Below are positions 1 through 13,054 of a stretch of DNA of 64,000 bases, piece after piece. This DNA comes from Trichaptum fuscoviolaceum (taxonomy: Eukaryota; Basidiomycota; Agaricomycetes; Hymenochaetales; Trichaptaceae): assembly GCA_910574455.1 (NCBI GenBank), contig CAJSYZ010000002.1, forward strand, positions 3,621,671-3,685,670, given 5' to 3'. The notes beneath the pieces are model-generated. The model did not search any database. It saw only the letters and a program-made list of their open reading frames with translations, and had not been told where the DNA came from. Numbering within the stretch: the stretch's first letter is position 1; every line of letters begins with the position of its first letter. Made by a program: the position numbers and the translations under genes.

Positions 1-1
1 A

Positions 2-118
2 CCTACACCCAACCGTCAAATGCCGGCGTGGCGCGGAATCGGCATGGGCATGGATAACTTCAATGGTCTCTATGGTGGCAATATGCGGAGCGACAGTCCT
101 ATGCTGGCGAGCATGTAA
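2..118 (+). CDS. C-terminal end of an unrecognised protein (5' truncated)
   Basis: Thirty-eight codons run open from the window edge to a TAA stop at 116-118. The visible tail is rich in Gly, Met and Asn, with short motifs such as GMGMDNF, LYGGN and SPMLASM at the very end. The body of the gene lies to the left of the window, so no family can be named. Direction is inferred from the open frame and composition only; a chance open frame of this length is possible. Confidence 0.5.
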   Translation, partial: PTPNRQMPAWRGIGMGMDNFNGLYGGNMRSDSPMLASM

Positions 119-3100
119 ACGCAGAATTTTCTGTCTTGGCGAGTTGGAATTGATCGGCGTGCAGTCGGTGAGCGCAGCTTAACTTTTGAAAATGAAAGAA
201 AATGCTTATCAAATATTTTTTTCAAAGTCCCAAGCAAAGACGCCGCGTGCCTTTGGAATTCAGACTCGCTTGTCCGCCGGGAATAATGAATGAAACATGA
301 TTGCATATTTACGATTCGACTTCTTATGCTACGACCGATTATGACCCAAACCAATTACCCATCTTCCCCCTTCCCCCCACCTCCCATTCATTAATCAAAA
401 AATCGGAAGCAGCATATCGCATATTTATTTTGTTCTGACCTTTCCACACGCAACAGTTTCACCCCTCCTCTTTCTCCCCATATATCCCGGTCCACTTCTT
501 CATTGCTCGTTTCTCTCACCGCAACCACGTTAACGGAAGCAGCGCTGATGCATTTACCCCCTTTGATTCCCATTCACCCATTGACTCCCAAAAAAAATCG
601 GTACCCCAGTCGTCTGCATACACGATCGGTACACTTGGGTCCCACACGCAACATCTACTCGACATCCTCACCCCCTCAATCGCAACTTCTTTCCTGATCC
701 TGACATCGTCAGAAATTAGAGACTTCGTTCCTTAATTGGATTGAATCACACCCATATCAAACTTTCTCCGCCTTTTACTATCTCTACTGCTCTCCCAGAC
801 CATCAGTTTTCTGGTTGTTCGATGTAATCTCGGTCTACCGTTGCCTTTTTTATATCTTTTTTGTCTTTTCCCTTTCCATTGTGTCTTGTTCCTCGCAATA
901 CTTCGTCTGTTCTTGTTCATTGCACACAAATATGGTTTCTCTCCGTCATTTCCTTCACGTCATTCCTCTCATCCGAGTTGAGAGCATGGACTTATTAACA
1001 ACTTTTGGAGAAGAGGAGGGCCGCTCGCTTTCACATAGTAATAGCCTCAATGTACTACCACACTTTTCCTTATCCATCGATTTCCTCGTCTCAGCCTCTA
1101 ACGTATGCTTGTTTATGGACGCTGTTTGAGCAATTCCTAGATTCCTTCACGAATGCACATAAACAACCTTATCCTCTTACATTTATTTATTCGTACACGA
1201 GATTTCATGATTCGTCATCATATAGTACATCGTATGATTCTATACCTAGACACTTGAATAGAATAATGGACTGATGCTGGTCTTTTGGTCGGAAGCCGTA
1301 TTTGCCCGTGTCCTTCGAAACTGAATCAGAAAGTATGCTTCGAGGAAAACACCTTCCGACCTTCTCCTTCAGGCCCGAAGTGGTTTCAAACCACGTATTC
1401 CATCCATCGATAACTTCAACTGTGTGGTTCTGCACTGCCAGCTAATACTCGCTTGCGATGACCTGTCCAAGATGAAGGTAATGCTGATCAACATGTATAG
1501 ATTGTCGCGCCTGTCCCCAGAAGCACGGCGCGCGGCCACGGTATCGATATCGACGCCTTCGAAGATATAGGTCCGTAGCCCGTCTGTAGAAAGGAACTGC
1601 ATTCAGTTGCCGTTCGGATGTGAACGGAGGCAGGTCCCTACGTACACAGTGTATTCATTCCAGAGAATCGCTCCAGAGGCCTTGTTGTGCATGGCTTCTG
1701 GCAGGTACGGGGGTGTTTGATCGGTCCCTTATATGCGAACTGTATAGCGAAGCCAGAGAGAACGCACTAGTAGGCTGCCGACAATATTGTGCGATGAACG
1801 CAAGAAGACCCCCCGCTGCCTCGTGCCGCGTTCTCCGAGCAACGCAGCCAGCATATGTGCTGCCAGTTCAGATTGTTGATTCAGCAGAAAGCTTCTCATC
1901 AGCAGTGGCAGACAGTTACGGAAATTCCCCGAGATCTTGAGATGCAGATTGTTCAGTATGTTCAACTTGAATCCAGTTTCGCGACGCGAGCCTGCCAGTG
2001 AGGGTCAATCTGATCTCTTGCGAAAGTTGCATGTGCAGTGCTGTGTTCATCAATTGATGAATGGTTGGGCGACAGCATGTCGGAAGTCGGGCAGGATCGC
2101 CTGAGCAGTCTAGGGAGACTCCTTGCGAATTCCTTGGGAGCTTTACGAGACTCGGCGTTCATTGGGAAGCGCATGCCGCGAGAACTGGGACGTTGGAGGT
2201 ATGGGATCTGAACAGGCTCTGCGTCTATCTTCTCTCCTCTTCTCCTCCGGTTTTCCGCATCTCCCTCGATACGAACGGACGAACGTGCACGCGTTATCTC
2301 CTACCAGTGGGGCGAGAGCTGATGGAGATGAGCCTTGGGAAGAAAAGAGGGCCAGCCCGGGCCACCCTGATGGGGAACAGGGAGGCCTGGGCGAAATGCA
2401 AGCCGGCGCAAGATAGAGTGTCCGTCCGTCGGCGACCCGGACTCCTCCATTGTTAGATTCGTTCGGAATTCTCTGTGTGTGTGTGTGTTTTTGTTCTTAC
2501 TCATAGATAACGCTTCAGCTGTGCAGAAAAATTGTCGCGCCATCGAAGGAAAAGCGGCCCTGCGAGGTCGTCGGAAATGAGCCCAGTTTGCGTGCTGCTT
2601 GAGTCAAGTTGCTTCGTACTATGTATACACGTGCACGCGGTTATCTCCTTACTCTAAAATGTCTGCGGGTGAGTTTTCGTGATGCTGTGAGACATGAGGC
2701 AGACGGGCGTGCAGCGTGTTCGAAGATGGTGTCCGAGAAGAACATTGGACGGATGCGGTTGAATGCGGTGGACATAGCACGACGCGGTCTTCAACTTACG
2801 GTTTGCGGTATGACTACAAATACTACCAATACCAACAGCACAAAGATGAAATCTCTGCTGCTCGGCGACATACGAAGCAAGTCTATTGTTCCTGGCACAA
2901 CAGCTCAATGGATCGAAGTATTCGCTCTCCGCTTTGTACTTTGGCCAGTTGCGGTCGTTCCAACTCGCATCAGGAACAATGGATGCGACGACAGGAATAG
3001 GAGCGATCTTTCTCTCAGAACAGCGAAGCCTTCCTTTCCTGATGGTTCATACATTCATATAACAAAGTTCGTACCCAGGGCATCCATTACGCGTGGCGAA

Positions 3101-4574
3101 ATGAACCTTCAGAAGCACCTCTACACTCAATCAATCTCATAGCGCAGTGAGTCATCATCGCTCTGACACCGACCTAGGAAGGCCATCAACTCGTGTTGGC
3201 GAGATATGGCATACCTGGTCATACTGTGTGCTCTTCTACATCATGACCGTCTTCATTATGTCGGTTGCCGGTGACGGGTTCCGCTTCCGCCCTTTGGACT
3301 TCAAGCGCGGGCTTGCTGGCTTTCGCATTCGGCTGCGCCCCTCCAGCATCTCTTCTCAAAAGTGCTGTTAACACCGCAGCCCGGACCGCATCCTTCTGTT
3401 CGATGCTCACACAATGGCCTTTTACAAACAGCTTATGGACAATCGCAATCTCCGCCCTCGCATATCTCGCGCTTTCCCTCGCCATTAACCGTTATTCTCA
3501 ATCTCACCAACGTCCCGGCCAGATCTCGGAATCAGTCCTACGCAAAAGGGACACAATTTTCTAACTGACAAAACGTGCCAATGCCGCGGTAAACGCCTGA
3601 TGAAGCACGTTGCGATATCGACAGCCTATCGAGCAACACGAAACTTATCTGTAAAGGGTATATATCCCACCTTAATTTGCCCCTTCACCCACGTCTAGTA
3701 AGCTGATTCCCGAAGGCTCGAGTCTGGATCGCCGCACAGCCAAGGCGATCCCACTGATCTCACGCAAAACGCCGATCTGACATGATCTCTTCCGAGGTTT
3801 CGATACATACCGATCACTCCCTCCTTGCCGTCTGCTTTCCCTGGTCTGAGCCCGCGGTCTCGAATGGTTCGTGTGTGCTTGATATCGCCTGTGAGTCCTC
3901 GGGAAAGCAGCAGCAGATATGGAGGGTGTTCCCCGTTTTTATTCGAAGGCATCCCCGAGGACAGCTTCATAACGTCCCCTGGTCTCCCCATATTCAGAGA
4001 AACCCCCAGAGGCGATGACGCTGTCACTGGAAGATTGCACAGGCTCTTAGACTACAAGGCTCGACAGAGAAGTGGTCCAGATTTCAGATACCGATCAGTA
4101 CCTCGAGGTTGCGTGACTCAACCTTCGCAACATTGCATGAATAGGCTTCATGCACTGTTCGTTCCAGATGATCTCATCAACCATCTGGTAAGCCTTTGAA
4201 AAATCCTCGGATATGACGCAGGTCTAGCTATGCTGAACGAGTGCAATCGCGATCCAGATAGTAATTCCTCGCATCATGGACTCACAACTTTCGCGTCAAT
4301 GGCAGGTAACATTGTATTACCCCCATATAGGATCATCGTCTTGAATCAGATCAGGATCATCTTCGTCAAATTGCTGGACAAGGGCAGATACTTTCTAATT
4401 AACTTGGAGGACACAGGCTTCTCTCTTTGAAATCCAAGACAGTCTCATATACATATCTCTGGTCAAAATCATCAAGGGTCGTTAATTCTTCGTTTGGACA
4501 CCATTATATCATACACAGCGGGAAATACCAAACATAGCGTGCGATCAATAAGAATAAACGTGTCCGCAGGGGTA
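119..4574. other. 4.4 kb with no recognisable gene
   Basis: This is the longest gene-free stretch in the window. Reading frames on both strands are short, lack family motifs, and cannot be joined by plausible introns into a longer protein. The stretch at about 360-960 is strongly pyrimidine-rich on the + strand, as fungal promoters and 5' leaders often are. A (TG)7 run sits at 2474-2487. The longest frames (for example 2609-3142 + and 3219-3485 -) match nothing I know. It may contain UTRs, a non-coding transcript or a decayed gene. Confidence 0.55.
2474..2487. repeat. (TG)7 dinucleotide repeat
   Basis: Seven uninterrupted TG units lie within the gene-free left region, next to a short T-rich stretch. 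This is a simple microsatellite with no evident function. Confidence 0.85.
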
Positions 4575-7500
4575 TCATAGCTGAGCGGCGGAAGGTTTCG
4601 TAACTTCAGGGAATAGAGCCTTGTGAATCTTAAATGGACATGTCAGTCGTCATTCCGATGCTTGTCTCTAAACTATTTTTCTCAACATACCTCATCCAAA
4701 ACGGTATAGACAATGTGCTGATTTAGGCGCCGATTTTGAAGTACTGCAAAGATACGTCGCGCCCCTCTACGTGCATTTGACCGACCCATAATATTAGCAG
4801 TCATGTCTGGTTCACAATCCGTGAGTCACTGGGTTTGCTTTTTAATCTCTAAAGAACAAACCTGGAAGTAGAGAAGATAGCTTGCGATTTGCCTCTTCTC
4901 TTGTTCTTGCTTTCTCCTCCACTGTCCGACGCACATCTACCGGCTTTAGACGTCCTCCTGGCCACAAGCTGTCTTTCAACATATTGATATAAGTCAACAC
5001 ATGCGGTTCATCCAGTTGGGACTTCACGCTTTCTCGGACTTTCCTAGACGGGCATCAACTCGGCAAACAAATACCGATTCAAACTAATGCTCACCTTTCC
5101 ACGGTCTCGCCAAAGACTTGTTGTAAAATGATGACTATAGCCTGGCGCCTTAACCAGTTGTTTTTCTTATCGAGCTCGAAAACAGCAAGGATGAGGTCAC
5201 ATATTGGTGCTGTGAAGGCTGAGGTACTGGTCTCGCCCTCGAGTGGCTTGAGATCACCGGAAAGTTGTGCTAATGTCTCCTCAGGTGCTGCTTTTCCTGA
5301 TGCCTTCAGCGCTTGTGTAACCAAGTCTTCGTCGTTTACTCCAGAACCGACGATACCAGCAAACTCAGCAGCCTGGCGTGTAAGCCTACCAATCATAACA
5401 TCTAACATGGACGGCCCAAAGAACACCTCATCAATACTCTCCGTGAACGAGCGGACCATGTTACGCATAATGCCATGCCCCGGAAAGGCCGGGGATTCCT
5501 TTGAGGGTGCCTCCGGTACAGACTTAGCGATGAAGGGTGAATCGCGTGAGAGGAACGAACGTAATTCGTGGCTTTCACAGACTATCGGAATCGACAGGAG
5601 GTTCTGAAAACCAAGTTCTTTAAGCCGCTCTTAGTGGTAGAGCTTGCACAAATAAGCTCACCTGGAGATACTTTTCCAGCGCCACCCTCCTGTTGTCGAC
5701 AAGGTTGGTAGACAGGGTAGTCACCAGTCGCTTACCCGGAAAGTCAAGGTTCTTCACGTTCAGAAAGCGTTCCTTTAGTCGCTGGTGCACAGCTAGAAAT
5801 TCGCTATACCTTCTCGCCACAACCCAACCGGAGACCTCCACGCCTGTAGGGCCCAATTGCTGAACTTGAATGAGATATCGGACGACTTGCTTGCCTTCCT
5901 CTTCCCCCGACGTAGAATTCACGATATATGCTTTTGTTCGCCCAGGGATAAGCCTGTTAGCATTGTCCTGCTGTTCGTATTGAGTCTTCTGGAACGATAG
6001 CTGTCTTAATTCCCGCTCAAGCGCAGACTTCGATTTCTGCAGCACACGTAGCTCCTGTGCATCGCCTGTGAGCTCTGCTTTCCGGATGAGCGCGTCTAAG
6101 ATGACATCTTGAGATTGTAGGTGGGTGATTTTGTCTGACAAACGAACTACTTCCCCTGACAAATGAAGATTTCCTGGCGGAGGAAGTTCGAAAGTATTTG
6201 CTTTCGTGTCATCATCTTCGTCTTCTGGGACTACCTCCCCTTCACGAATGCTGTAAGTGTCATCGAATATGCCCCTTCGCTTCGAGTTGATGCTAATTCC
6301 ATCCAAGCCGTCAAGAGCCTTGTCCAGAGATGTCTCGGAAGAACGATTACTGGAAGGTTTGTCCGTGCTTTGTCTACTTTCCGTCGCTATAATGTCTGTA
6401 ACAGCTGCTTGGATGGCCTCCATACGCTGAGCTTCCTCTGCATCGGCAGATATAAGTCGTCCGTCCTCTGTTTCGTCAAACAGCGGGGCACGATCAGTCG
6501 GTTGGTCGGTGGCTGTAGGAGACATCAAAATCTCAAGGCTGCTCGTCATTGCTTGTGCCGAGACTGAGCGACTCATTGGTGCACTCGGGACAGACGGACG
6601 CTCCGTTTCCTGGGATGGTCTTGAATTCGCAGGATATAGCCGACGAGGCTGGGTAGCGTTGTTCGTGTTTGATGAAGACCGGTGTAACTCTGGCGTTAAG
6701 CCCTGGACTAGAGACGCTAGAAATCTACCTCCTGAAGACGAAGAAGGACCAGATTGCATAGGAGCAGCGGACGGCGCAGACGGAAGACTTGTCCGCTCCT
6801 TAGCATTCAGATCGCTCACTGCACGGAACCAAAGATCGCTGTTCCGAAACTCTTCAAAATCGTGATCCATGTTTTGTTCTACTTGTCGCTGCGCAAGCAT
6901 TACGCTTCTCCGGGCCTTCCTCTCTTCTAGAGGGGTCGCGGAAGCCAAAGAAACATATTGTCGTATCGCATCAACATGTTTCTGCGATATAGCAGATAAT
7001 GTTAATGGAGTTGAAGACCCTGCAAAATAAAGGTCGTTGATCATACTAAGGTCTTCCTTGAGCGTTGCAGTAGAAGATTGATTTGCCAAAGGTTCGTAAT
7101 CCTCATCCGATGACCCTGAATCAACAGACTCCAGTGGATTTTTAAAGCTTTCCACGGTCAACCAAAACTGTACAGGCAGAGATCGACCTCGACGGTCCAT
7201 AAATTCCATGAAATAAGATAAGGAACTCGGATTCGTGAGGATGTCTCGTAGTTTCAGTTGCGATGTTGAGCCTTCGTCTTGCACTACAACCGTCTGCCAG
7301 AATATGTTAGCCTACCAACTAAGAGGCGCCCTGGGACTTACATTTTCATCCTGGCCGCCGAGTATGGCAATCCTCTTCTCAACCTTCCGTTTGGCCGTGT
7401 ATAGTCGATCAAGGAAGGCTACAATATCTTCTGTCTTTCTTCCATCTATCCAATCCTCATTTTCATGCTCGGCTAGAATAATTAGCAATGGGTTCGCTTA

Positions 7501-8856
7501 TTTCTAAAGATTGGCACACCTAACAATGTTCGAGTACGCCGTACTTCGCCAACGATATCGCTCTTTAATCGACGCGCATCCAGAAGAGAATCGCAACGGC
7601 CAATGCTACGCAGAAAGCCTTCGAAGTGACGAGCATCAGTCTGTAGCGTTATTAGCTCATGACGCGGAACCTTCTGTCTCCCAGGCCGAGCAAGTGTATG
7701 AGAGGGAGATTGAGATTCGATCACATTGCGAACTTTCGTTATGAGTTTTCTGCGTTGTGTATCATTTAGAAAGTATACAACTAGAAAAAATCCGGAAGTA
7801 GCTCACTGTTGCCTAATTGCAGCACCAGCCTAGAGTAAACGCAATGGATTGTAAGATATATGGATGCTTAAAGCGTCGTAAGAAACTCACTAGATGGTCG
7901 ATTGAACGATTCCAGAAATCAGGATCGGACAAAAGATCCGTCATGGGGGCCAGTACGGAACAGGCCACAATTTCTCGGACGACGAGACGGACAGCCTTGC
8001 TGCCTGCGTCGTTTGAGGGAAGCAAGTAAGGTAACGTTGATTCCACCAACCCCCTCAGATGGTTTTCCTCAGCCTGCCTCGTGAAAGTTGTTGATAGGTT
8101 ATCCACAGCAGGATGTAAGCTTCCTCCACGGCTCACGTATCTACTTGCGAGCAACAGATCAAGCTCCTCCGACTGAGTAAGATGCCGCTCGAGGCCTGCA
8201 CCGCGTAACACAGTTTCTGAGTACCTGAATTGGTCAACATGCGCAGTGAGTTTTGGGAGGATTCTCCTAACAATCAAGCTAGCTAAATCCGTGCCCTCCA
8301 TTCGCTTCAATAACACGTCCATCGAAGAGTGCAAGCTTTCTGATACAGCTGTCGGGAATGAAGGCGACGTCGAAAGTTCTTTGTACCATGTGAGAACAAA
8401 ATCTCTGACTATCATGATCAGAATTTCGTTCACTGTCGCTGAGACTAGAGGATAGTCTGGATACAGGGGCGGAAGATTCTGAGGCGATTTGAGTGACCAT
8501 TGAGATCGTGTCAGAACTGCCTGCCATGCAGCTGGTGTAGAGAACGCCAATGGCCGGGATGCTTCCAGTAGTCTCCGGGATCGAGAAGGTCGCGCAGTGC
8601 TCGTGTAGTGTGCCAATACCACATATGACCAAAAGCCAGCCGCTCCGGAGACGAAAAGGAGAAATGGGAAGACAAGAACGAATGTCCACGGTGAAAGGAA
8701 GATGCGCAAAATGACGGGGAATGCGACCGAGAGTAACGCTACTCCTACAGCTGCTCGGATGCTAACGACCACCATTGATCTTGAGCTACATGCCGACCAT
8801 CGAGGAAAAGTGGTAGTGAAGAACTCCGAACTCTGCACTACTAGTACCGCGACCAC
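4575..8856 (-). CDS. mdm1: Mdm1/SNX13-type sorting nexin (PXA-RGS-PX-Nexin_C)
   Basis: Nine exons give 1,280 residues: 8856-7891, 7829-7807, 7749-7520, 7472-7342, 7293-5662, 5603-5095, 5043-4862, 4806-4691 and 4628-4575. Near the N-terminus (about residues 28-82) are two hydrophobic stretches, typical of the ER anchor of this family. A PXA domain follows (about 125-430, with AGAAIRQQKL made by joining exons 2 and 3), then an RGS-like fold (about 462-610, LRDILTNPSSLSYFMEF), a Ser/Pro-rich linker, a PX domain (about 900-995, ARRYSEF and FPGKR) and a Nexin_C domain at the end (ARRGARRIF, LNQHIVYTVLDE). In yeast, Mdm1 tethers ER to vacuole at contact sites and binds lipid droplets; that role is inferred here. 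Met28 is an alternative start. The 23-nt second exon is real coding sequence because it restores the PXA motif. Confidence 0.93.
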
Positions 8857-9066
8857 AGTGCCTCACCACTGGCAGTGGCCTGAGTGGTCAGATTTAGTAA
8901 TCATCCTGTTGTAAAGACATCTTTCATGGGTCATAAAATCGGCAAGAATAAAGATACAATATTGAGCAAGATAATATCTAGGTACGTAGTAAATAACAGC
9001 CTATTTTGTCTCCCAAATTCCGCCCTTTCTGAAATGGTGTGTATGAAAGATACATATCGTATTTTA

Positions 9067-10954
9067 CTATGATGGAGGTGTTTCTTCTGCCATTCGAGAA
9101 CTAACTTGTTCATCATTTTTACCTTCGGGTACGGGGGTGCTGGACTCAGTTTTTCGCTTTTTACTGCGGGGGTGCTTGAGAACCACAGCAGAGACATTTG
9201 GGTTGTCATATCTGCAATGCTCTTTGGAGGTTTGTGGAGAAATATATTGTAGAAATACGCACATTCTGATTGCATGAAGCAAGTACCCTCCAGAACCAGA
9301 TGTGGTCATTACAGGATGCGTCCTCCCGGGGAGCACCTGCGAAAATTCAGATAGTTTACAATTATACAGGGTGAAAGACTCACTTGATAGCGTCGTAGCC
9401 AGCTTTCCGTCACAGAAGAGCCAAGATATTGCGGGAGGGCCCGTAGCCTTGCTTGGAGCTCAGACACAACCTTGAGATAGCCAATCAGTCCAAGAGCTTC
9501 GTCCATCCTGGATCACTTACTTGTAAATGAGGACTGTGAACAACAATCGAGGCTGATCCAGCAAGGTAAGGCGTGAGCTTCTCAACTATTGAGAAAGGTT
9601 CGTAATCGCTTGCAACAATTAGACTTGAAGCAGATAAGTGAGCTGGTCCGCACTAGGTTGTTATGATGGATCGCACATACCCTTCAAATTCTCCAGCGAA
9701 TAACTCCTCTCTGGTGCTATTTAGGGATTCTACTACTCCCTTGCGCTTGTTCAAACGGCGTTTCTGCCTTTCGGATTGATATACACCTGAGTCAGGTTCA
9801 GTAGGAGGGAGAACTAGAAGGTTTAGGTAAGTAAAACAGAAAACATTGTATGCATAAACTATAGCGTACGAGGGATGTAGTCTTCGTCTGCCGTGGCCCA
9901 ATTTAGTGAGGCTAGAACAGTATTTACGAGTTTTTCGTCGAAGTTCATATGACCCATCAACGGATATGCTGGTGGTGACTCAACATCGCAAATTGTTATA
10001 ATCCGACCATCAGCTAATAAAGCTTGAGCAACAAGCTGACGGGACGCATAGAGACTCACAGCCTAATCTATCGAGGACAGCCGTCACGATCAGTCCTGAA
10101 GCTTCATCCACAACCAGATATCGCCCGTCTGGCCTTATCCCAGCAAGATTCATCATCTGCGCTAACGTATCCGATCTGATTCCTCGTATCCGGTTCGAGT
10201 CTTTTTTGTACCAAAATTCGCAGACATTGTGCACGGTCGACTCAACCGTCGAGAACTTCTTCGCAAATCTATTAAATACAGTGTGAGCGACAGGCATCTG
10301 GAAGCAAAAGAGCAAATCTGACTTTGCCTCCTTGCGCTTTAAATACTTCTCCTTACTATACTCAGTTTTCAACGAGAAATTCGCGTGAAGCTCAATTTGC
10401 TTTTTTATGATTTCCTAAAAAGTTTGAAGTCAATGAGAGGCATGAAGACAATATTTATGGGTGTCAGACCGACGCATGTGCTCCCGACCGCTTCAAGGCT
10501 TCGATCTCCTCGGTCGTTAAAGGTTGTACGACTATACCATCATCTATAAGCTCGTTTGTCGCCTCCGTTTCCTCTATGACCATAAGCCTATGCACAATCT
10601 TGTCGAAACAAGAACATACCTAGCTCCTGCATTGTCTTCGGTGGCAGAACTATGAGCCTTTTCTTGTTGATCTCATACGTCAGACCGTATGGCTGGCCAA
10701 CCAGCAAGTTTGAGTTGAAAGTCCCAAACTTTCCTAATGATATATTACTTTAAAAGCCATTAAGCTCTACAATGGCCATAATTTTATACTTAAAGAAGAT
10801 GCACGGACCTGCTCTTTTCTATCTTTGCATACTTCCAATCGCCGTTGGGTAGTTTGAAGAATACGGAATGTCCTTCTTGTATGCATGTATTCGGGGAGAT
10901 GGTGTCCTGTTCATTCATATGCTTGGGGCCTGAAGGTCCAGGGGTGGCATTCAT
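9067..10954 (-). CDS. trm6: TRM6, non-catalytic subunit of tRNA (adenine-58-N1) methyltransferase
   Basis: Eleven exons give 454 residues: 10954-10809, 10747-10620, 10573-10470, 10414-10323, 10268-10060, 10013-9870, 9813-9681, 9623-9521, 9470-9384, 9336-9263 and 9211-9067. Hallmarks in order are LGKFGTF, QPYGLTYEI, EETEATNELI, KYLKRKEAKF, an NRIRGIRSDTL stretch, a Rossmann core (YLVVDEASGLIVTAVLDRLG), ICDVESPPAYP, LNWATADEDY and SGSGGYLLHAIRIY. The C-terminus is basic and acidic in patches (KKRKTESS), a likely nuclear signal. With TRM61 (not in the window) it makes m1A58 in tRNAs, notably initiator tRNA. Its stop lies 210 bp upstream of the mdm1 start on the same strand, and it is divergent from the GDI gene. 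Three of ten introns begin with GTC rather than the common GTA/GTG, but frame and conserved motifs support them. Confidence 0.94.
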
Positions 10955-11212
10955 TCTGTATTGCTTCGAAAAGGAATGTTCGGAGAGCTACACTGTGTCG
11001 TTCGCGGCTTCAACAGCATGAAGACATACTATAGAAAAGATGTCCGAGTGACGCGTGCCAGACTCAGCCTGCCAGTGAGTGCAGAAATAGCCGAACCCGT
11101 ATTTGGCAGGCACGGTCCTCAGCCGACATCGATCCATCTTGCCCTCCACCACCTCGTAGCAACGACACTATCAAAATATTGATTTCAACCATTAGCATAG
11201 AAGTATCTCAAC
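10955..11212. promoter_or_regulatory. Shared divergent promoter region of trm6 and gdi1
   Basis: These 258 bp separate the two start codons and must carry the upstream elements of both genes. I see no clear TATA box. An ACGCGT motif occurs near 11051. The call rests on position only. Confidence 0.5.
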
Positions 11213-12900
11213 ATGGATGAAGAATACGATGTACGTTCAGTGTGCCTTCTCTCTGTTAAAGCGGCTGCTAACCATGATCGGCATCAGGTCATTGTCCTGG
11301 GCACAGGTCTCACTGAATGCATCTTGTCGGGACTGCTATCTGTGGAGGGAAAGAAGGTCCTTCATATGGACAGAAATGACTACTATGGAGGCGACAGTGC
11401 CAGCTTGAACCTTACTCAGGTATGCCTGGTGATTTAATGGGTGTCTAATGACAATATGAAACTGATAGTGAATCCATGCGTAGCTTTACAGGAAGTTCAG
11501 ACCTGATCAGACTCCTCCTGCAGAACTCGGTCGTGATAGAGATTATGCCATTGATCTTATCCCCAAATTCATTATCGCTTCAGGAGAGCTCACGAAGATA
11601 CTCGTCCATACCGATGTTACTCGCTACCTGGAGTTTAAGCAGATTGCGGGCAGTTTCGTTTATCGTGATGGAAAGATTTCCAAGGTTCCCAGCACGGAGA
11701 TGGAAGCTGTTAGAAGTCCTCTGATGGGCTTATTTGAGAAGCGGCGTGCAAAGAAGTTCTTTGAATTCTTGCAGAACTGGAGGGACGATGACCCGGCGAC
11801 TCATCAAGGTAATACCATATTTACGTATACTTCAATCATTAATGTTGACCTCACATTGCCCTCACATAGGTTTAAATCTTGACACGGACAGCATGCGTAC
11901 TGTGTATGAGAAATTCGGTTTGGAACCGGGTACTCAAGACTTCGTCGGACATGCAATGGCTCTCTACCTTGACGATGAGTGAGCTTAATGATCGCATATT
12001 TTGATCTTAACACATTATTCATATGTGGAATAGCTATATCGACAAACCAGCTCGACCGGCTTACGATCGAATCGTTCTGTACACTTCATCTATGGCTCGC
12101 TACGGTAAATCCCCGTATATTTATCCCCTTTATGGCCTCGGAGAATTGCCTCAGTCTTTCGCCCGTTTGAGCGCTATCTATGGTGGCACGTACATGCTGG
12201 ATAAGAAAGTTGATGAAATCGTTACCGATTCGGACGGCAAGTTCGTCGGGGTTCGCAGCGGAAGCGAGACTGTCAAAGCGAAGCAGGTTATCGGAGATCC
12301 AAGCTACTTCGGCGCTGGGAAAGTGCAGGATGGGGGCAAAATGCGTGTTATCGAAGAGAGCAAGGTCATCCGTGCCATTTGCATACTCAAGCACCCCATA
12401 CCCGGTACGGACGATGCCGACAGTGTACAAATCATTATTCCTCAGAACCAAGTTCGGAGACGCAACGGTAAGACTTTTCGTGATTGTGGCAGTGAATTAC
12501 ACCGATGCGTGTTATAGATATCTATATTGCTATGGTTTCTGCCACGCACAACGTTTGCGCGAAGGATGTTTACATCGCCATTGTCAGCACGATTGTCGAA
12601 ACAGACAAGCCTGAGCTCGAAATCAGACCGGGTTTGGAATTGCTTGGCCCTATATATGACAAGTATGCTGTTTCACTCTAATCTTGATAGCTTCTGAATC
12701 TAATCTTCTCCAGGTTCGTGTCTGTTACGCCATTATACACGCCAACGTCAACAGGTGTTAGCGACAATATATTCATCACAAAATCCTATGACGCGACTTC
12801 TCATTTCGAGACGGTAGTTGACGACGTCAAGGACGTTTGGGAGAGGGTTGTGGGCAAGGATCTCGTTTTAAAGAAGCGGGAAGTGGAGGTTGAGGCGTAG
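11213..12900 (+). CDS. gdi1: Rab GDP-dissociation inhibitor (GDI)
   Basis: Seven exons give 449 residues, the usual GDI length: 11213-11230, 11288-11419, 11484-11808, 11870-11978, 12034-12467, 12518-12662 and 12714-12900. The N-terminus reads [20 protein letters not shown] once exon 1 (six codons) is joined, giving the GDI/Rab-escort nucleotide-binding-like motif. [26 protein letters not shown] (Rab-binding platform), [11 protein letters not shown] and the C-terminal SYDATSHFE motif follow. GDI extracts GDP-bound prenylated Rab GTPases from membranes and recycles them in the cytosol; it is essential in yeast. The gene is divergent from trm6 and convergent with rav1 (154 bp between stops). Confidence 0.96.
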
Positions 12901-13054
12901 GTCATGCATGGCCAACAAATGCTTTTTACGTTTTACGATTTCGCATTGTCATGGGAGCAGTCAATAATTAGCTTGTAATATGTTGTAGGTGTAGTCGAGC
13001 ATTGATCACATTTGAATGAATCAGAACTTAGTAATGGCAAAAAGAAATAATCTA

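Noticed and set aside
2609..3142. 177-codon + strand open frame in the gene-free region
   Set aside because: Composition is irregular, there is no family motif, and no flanking exon can be joined to it; probably chance.
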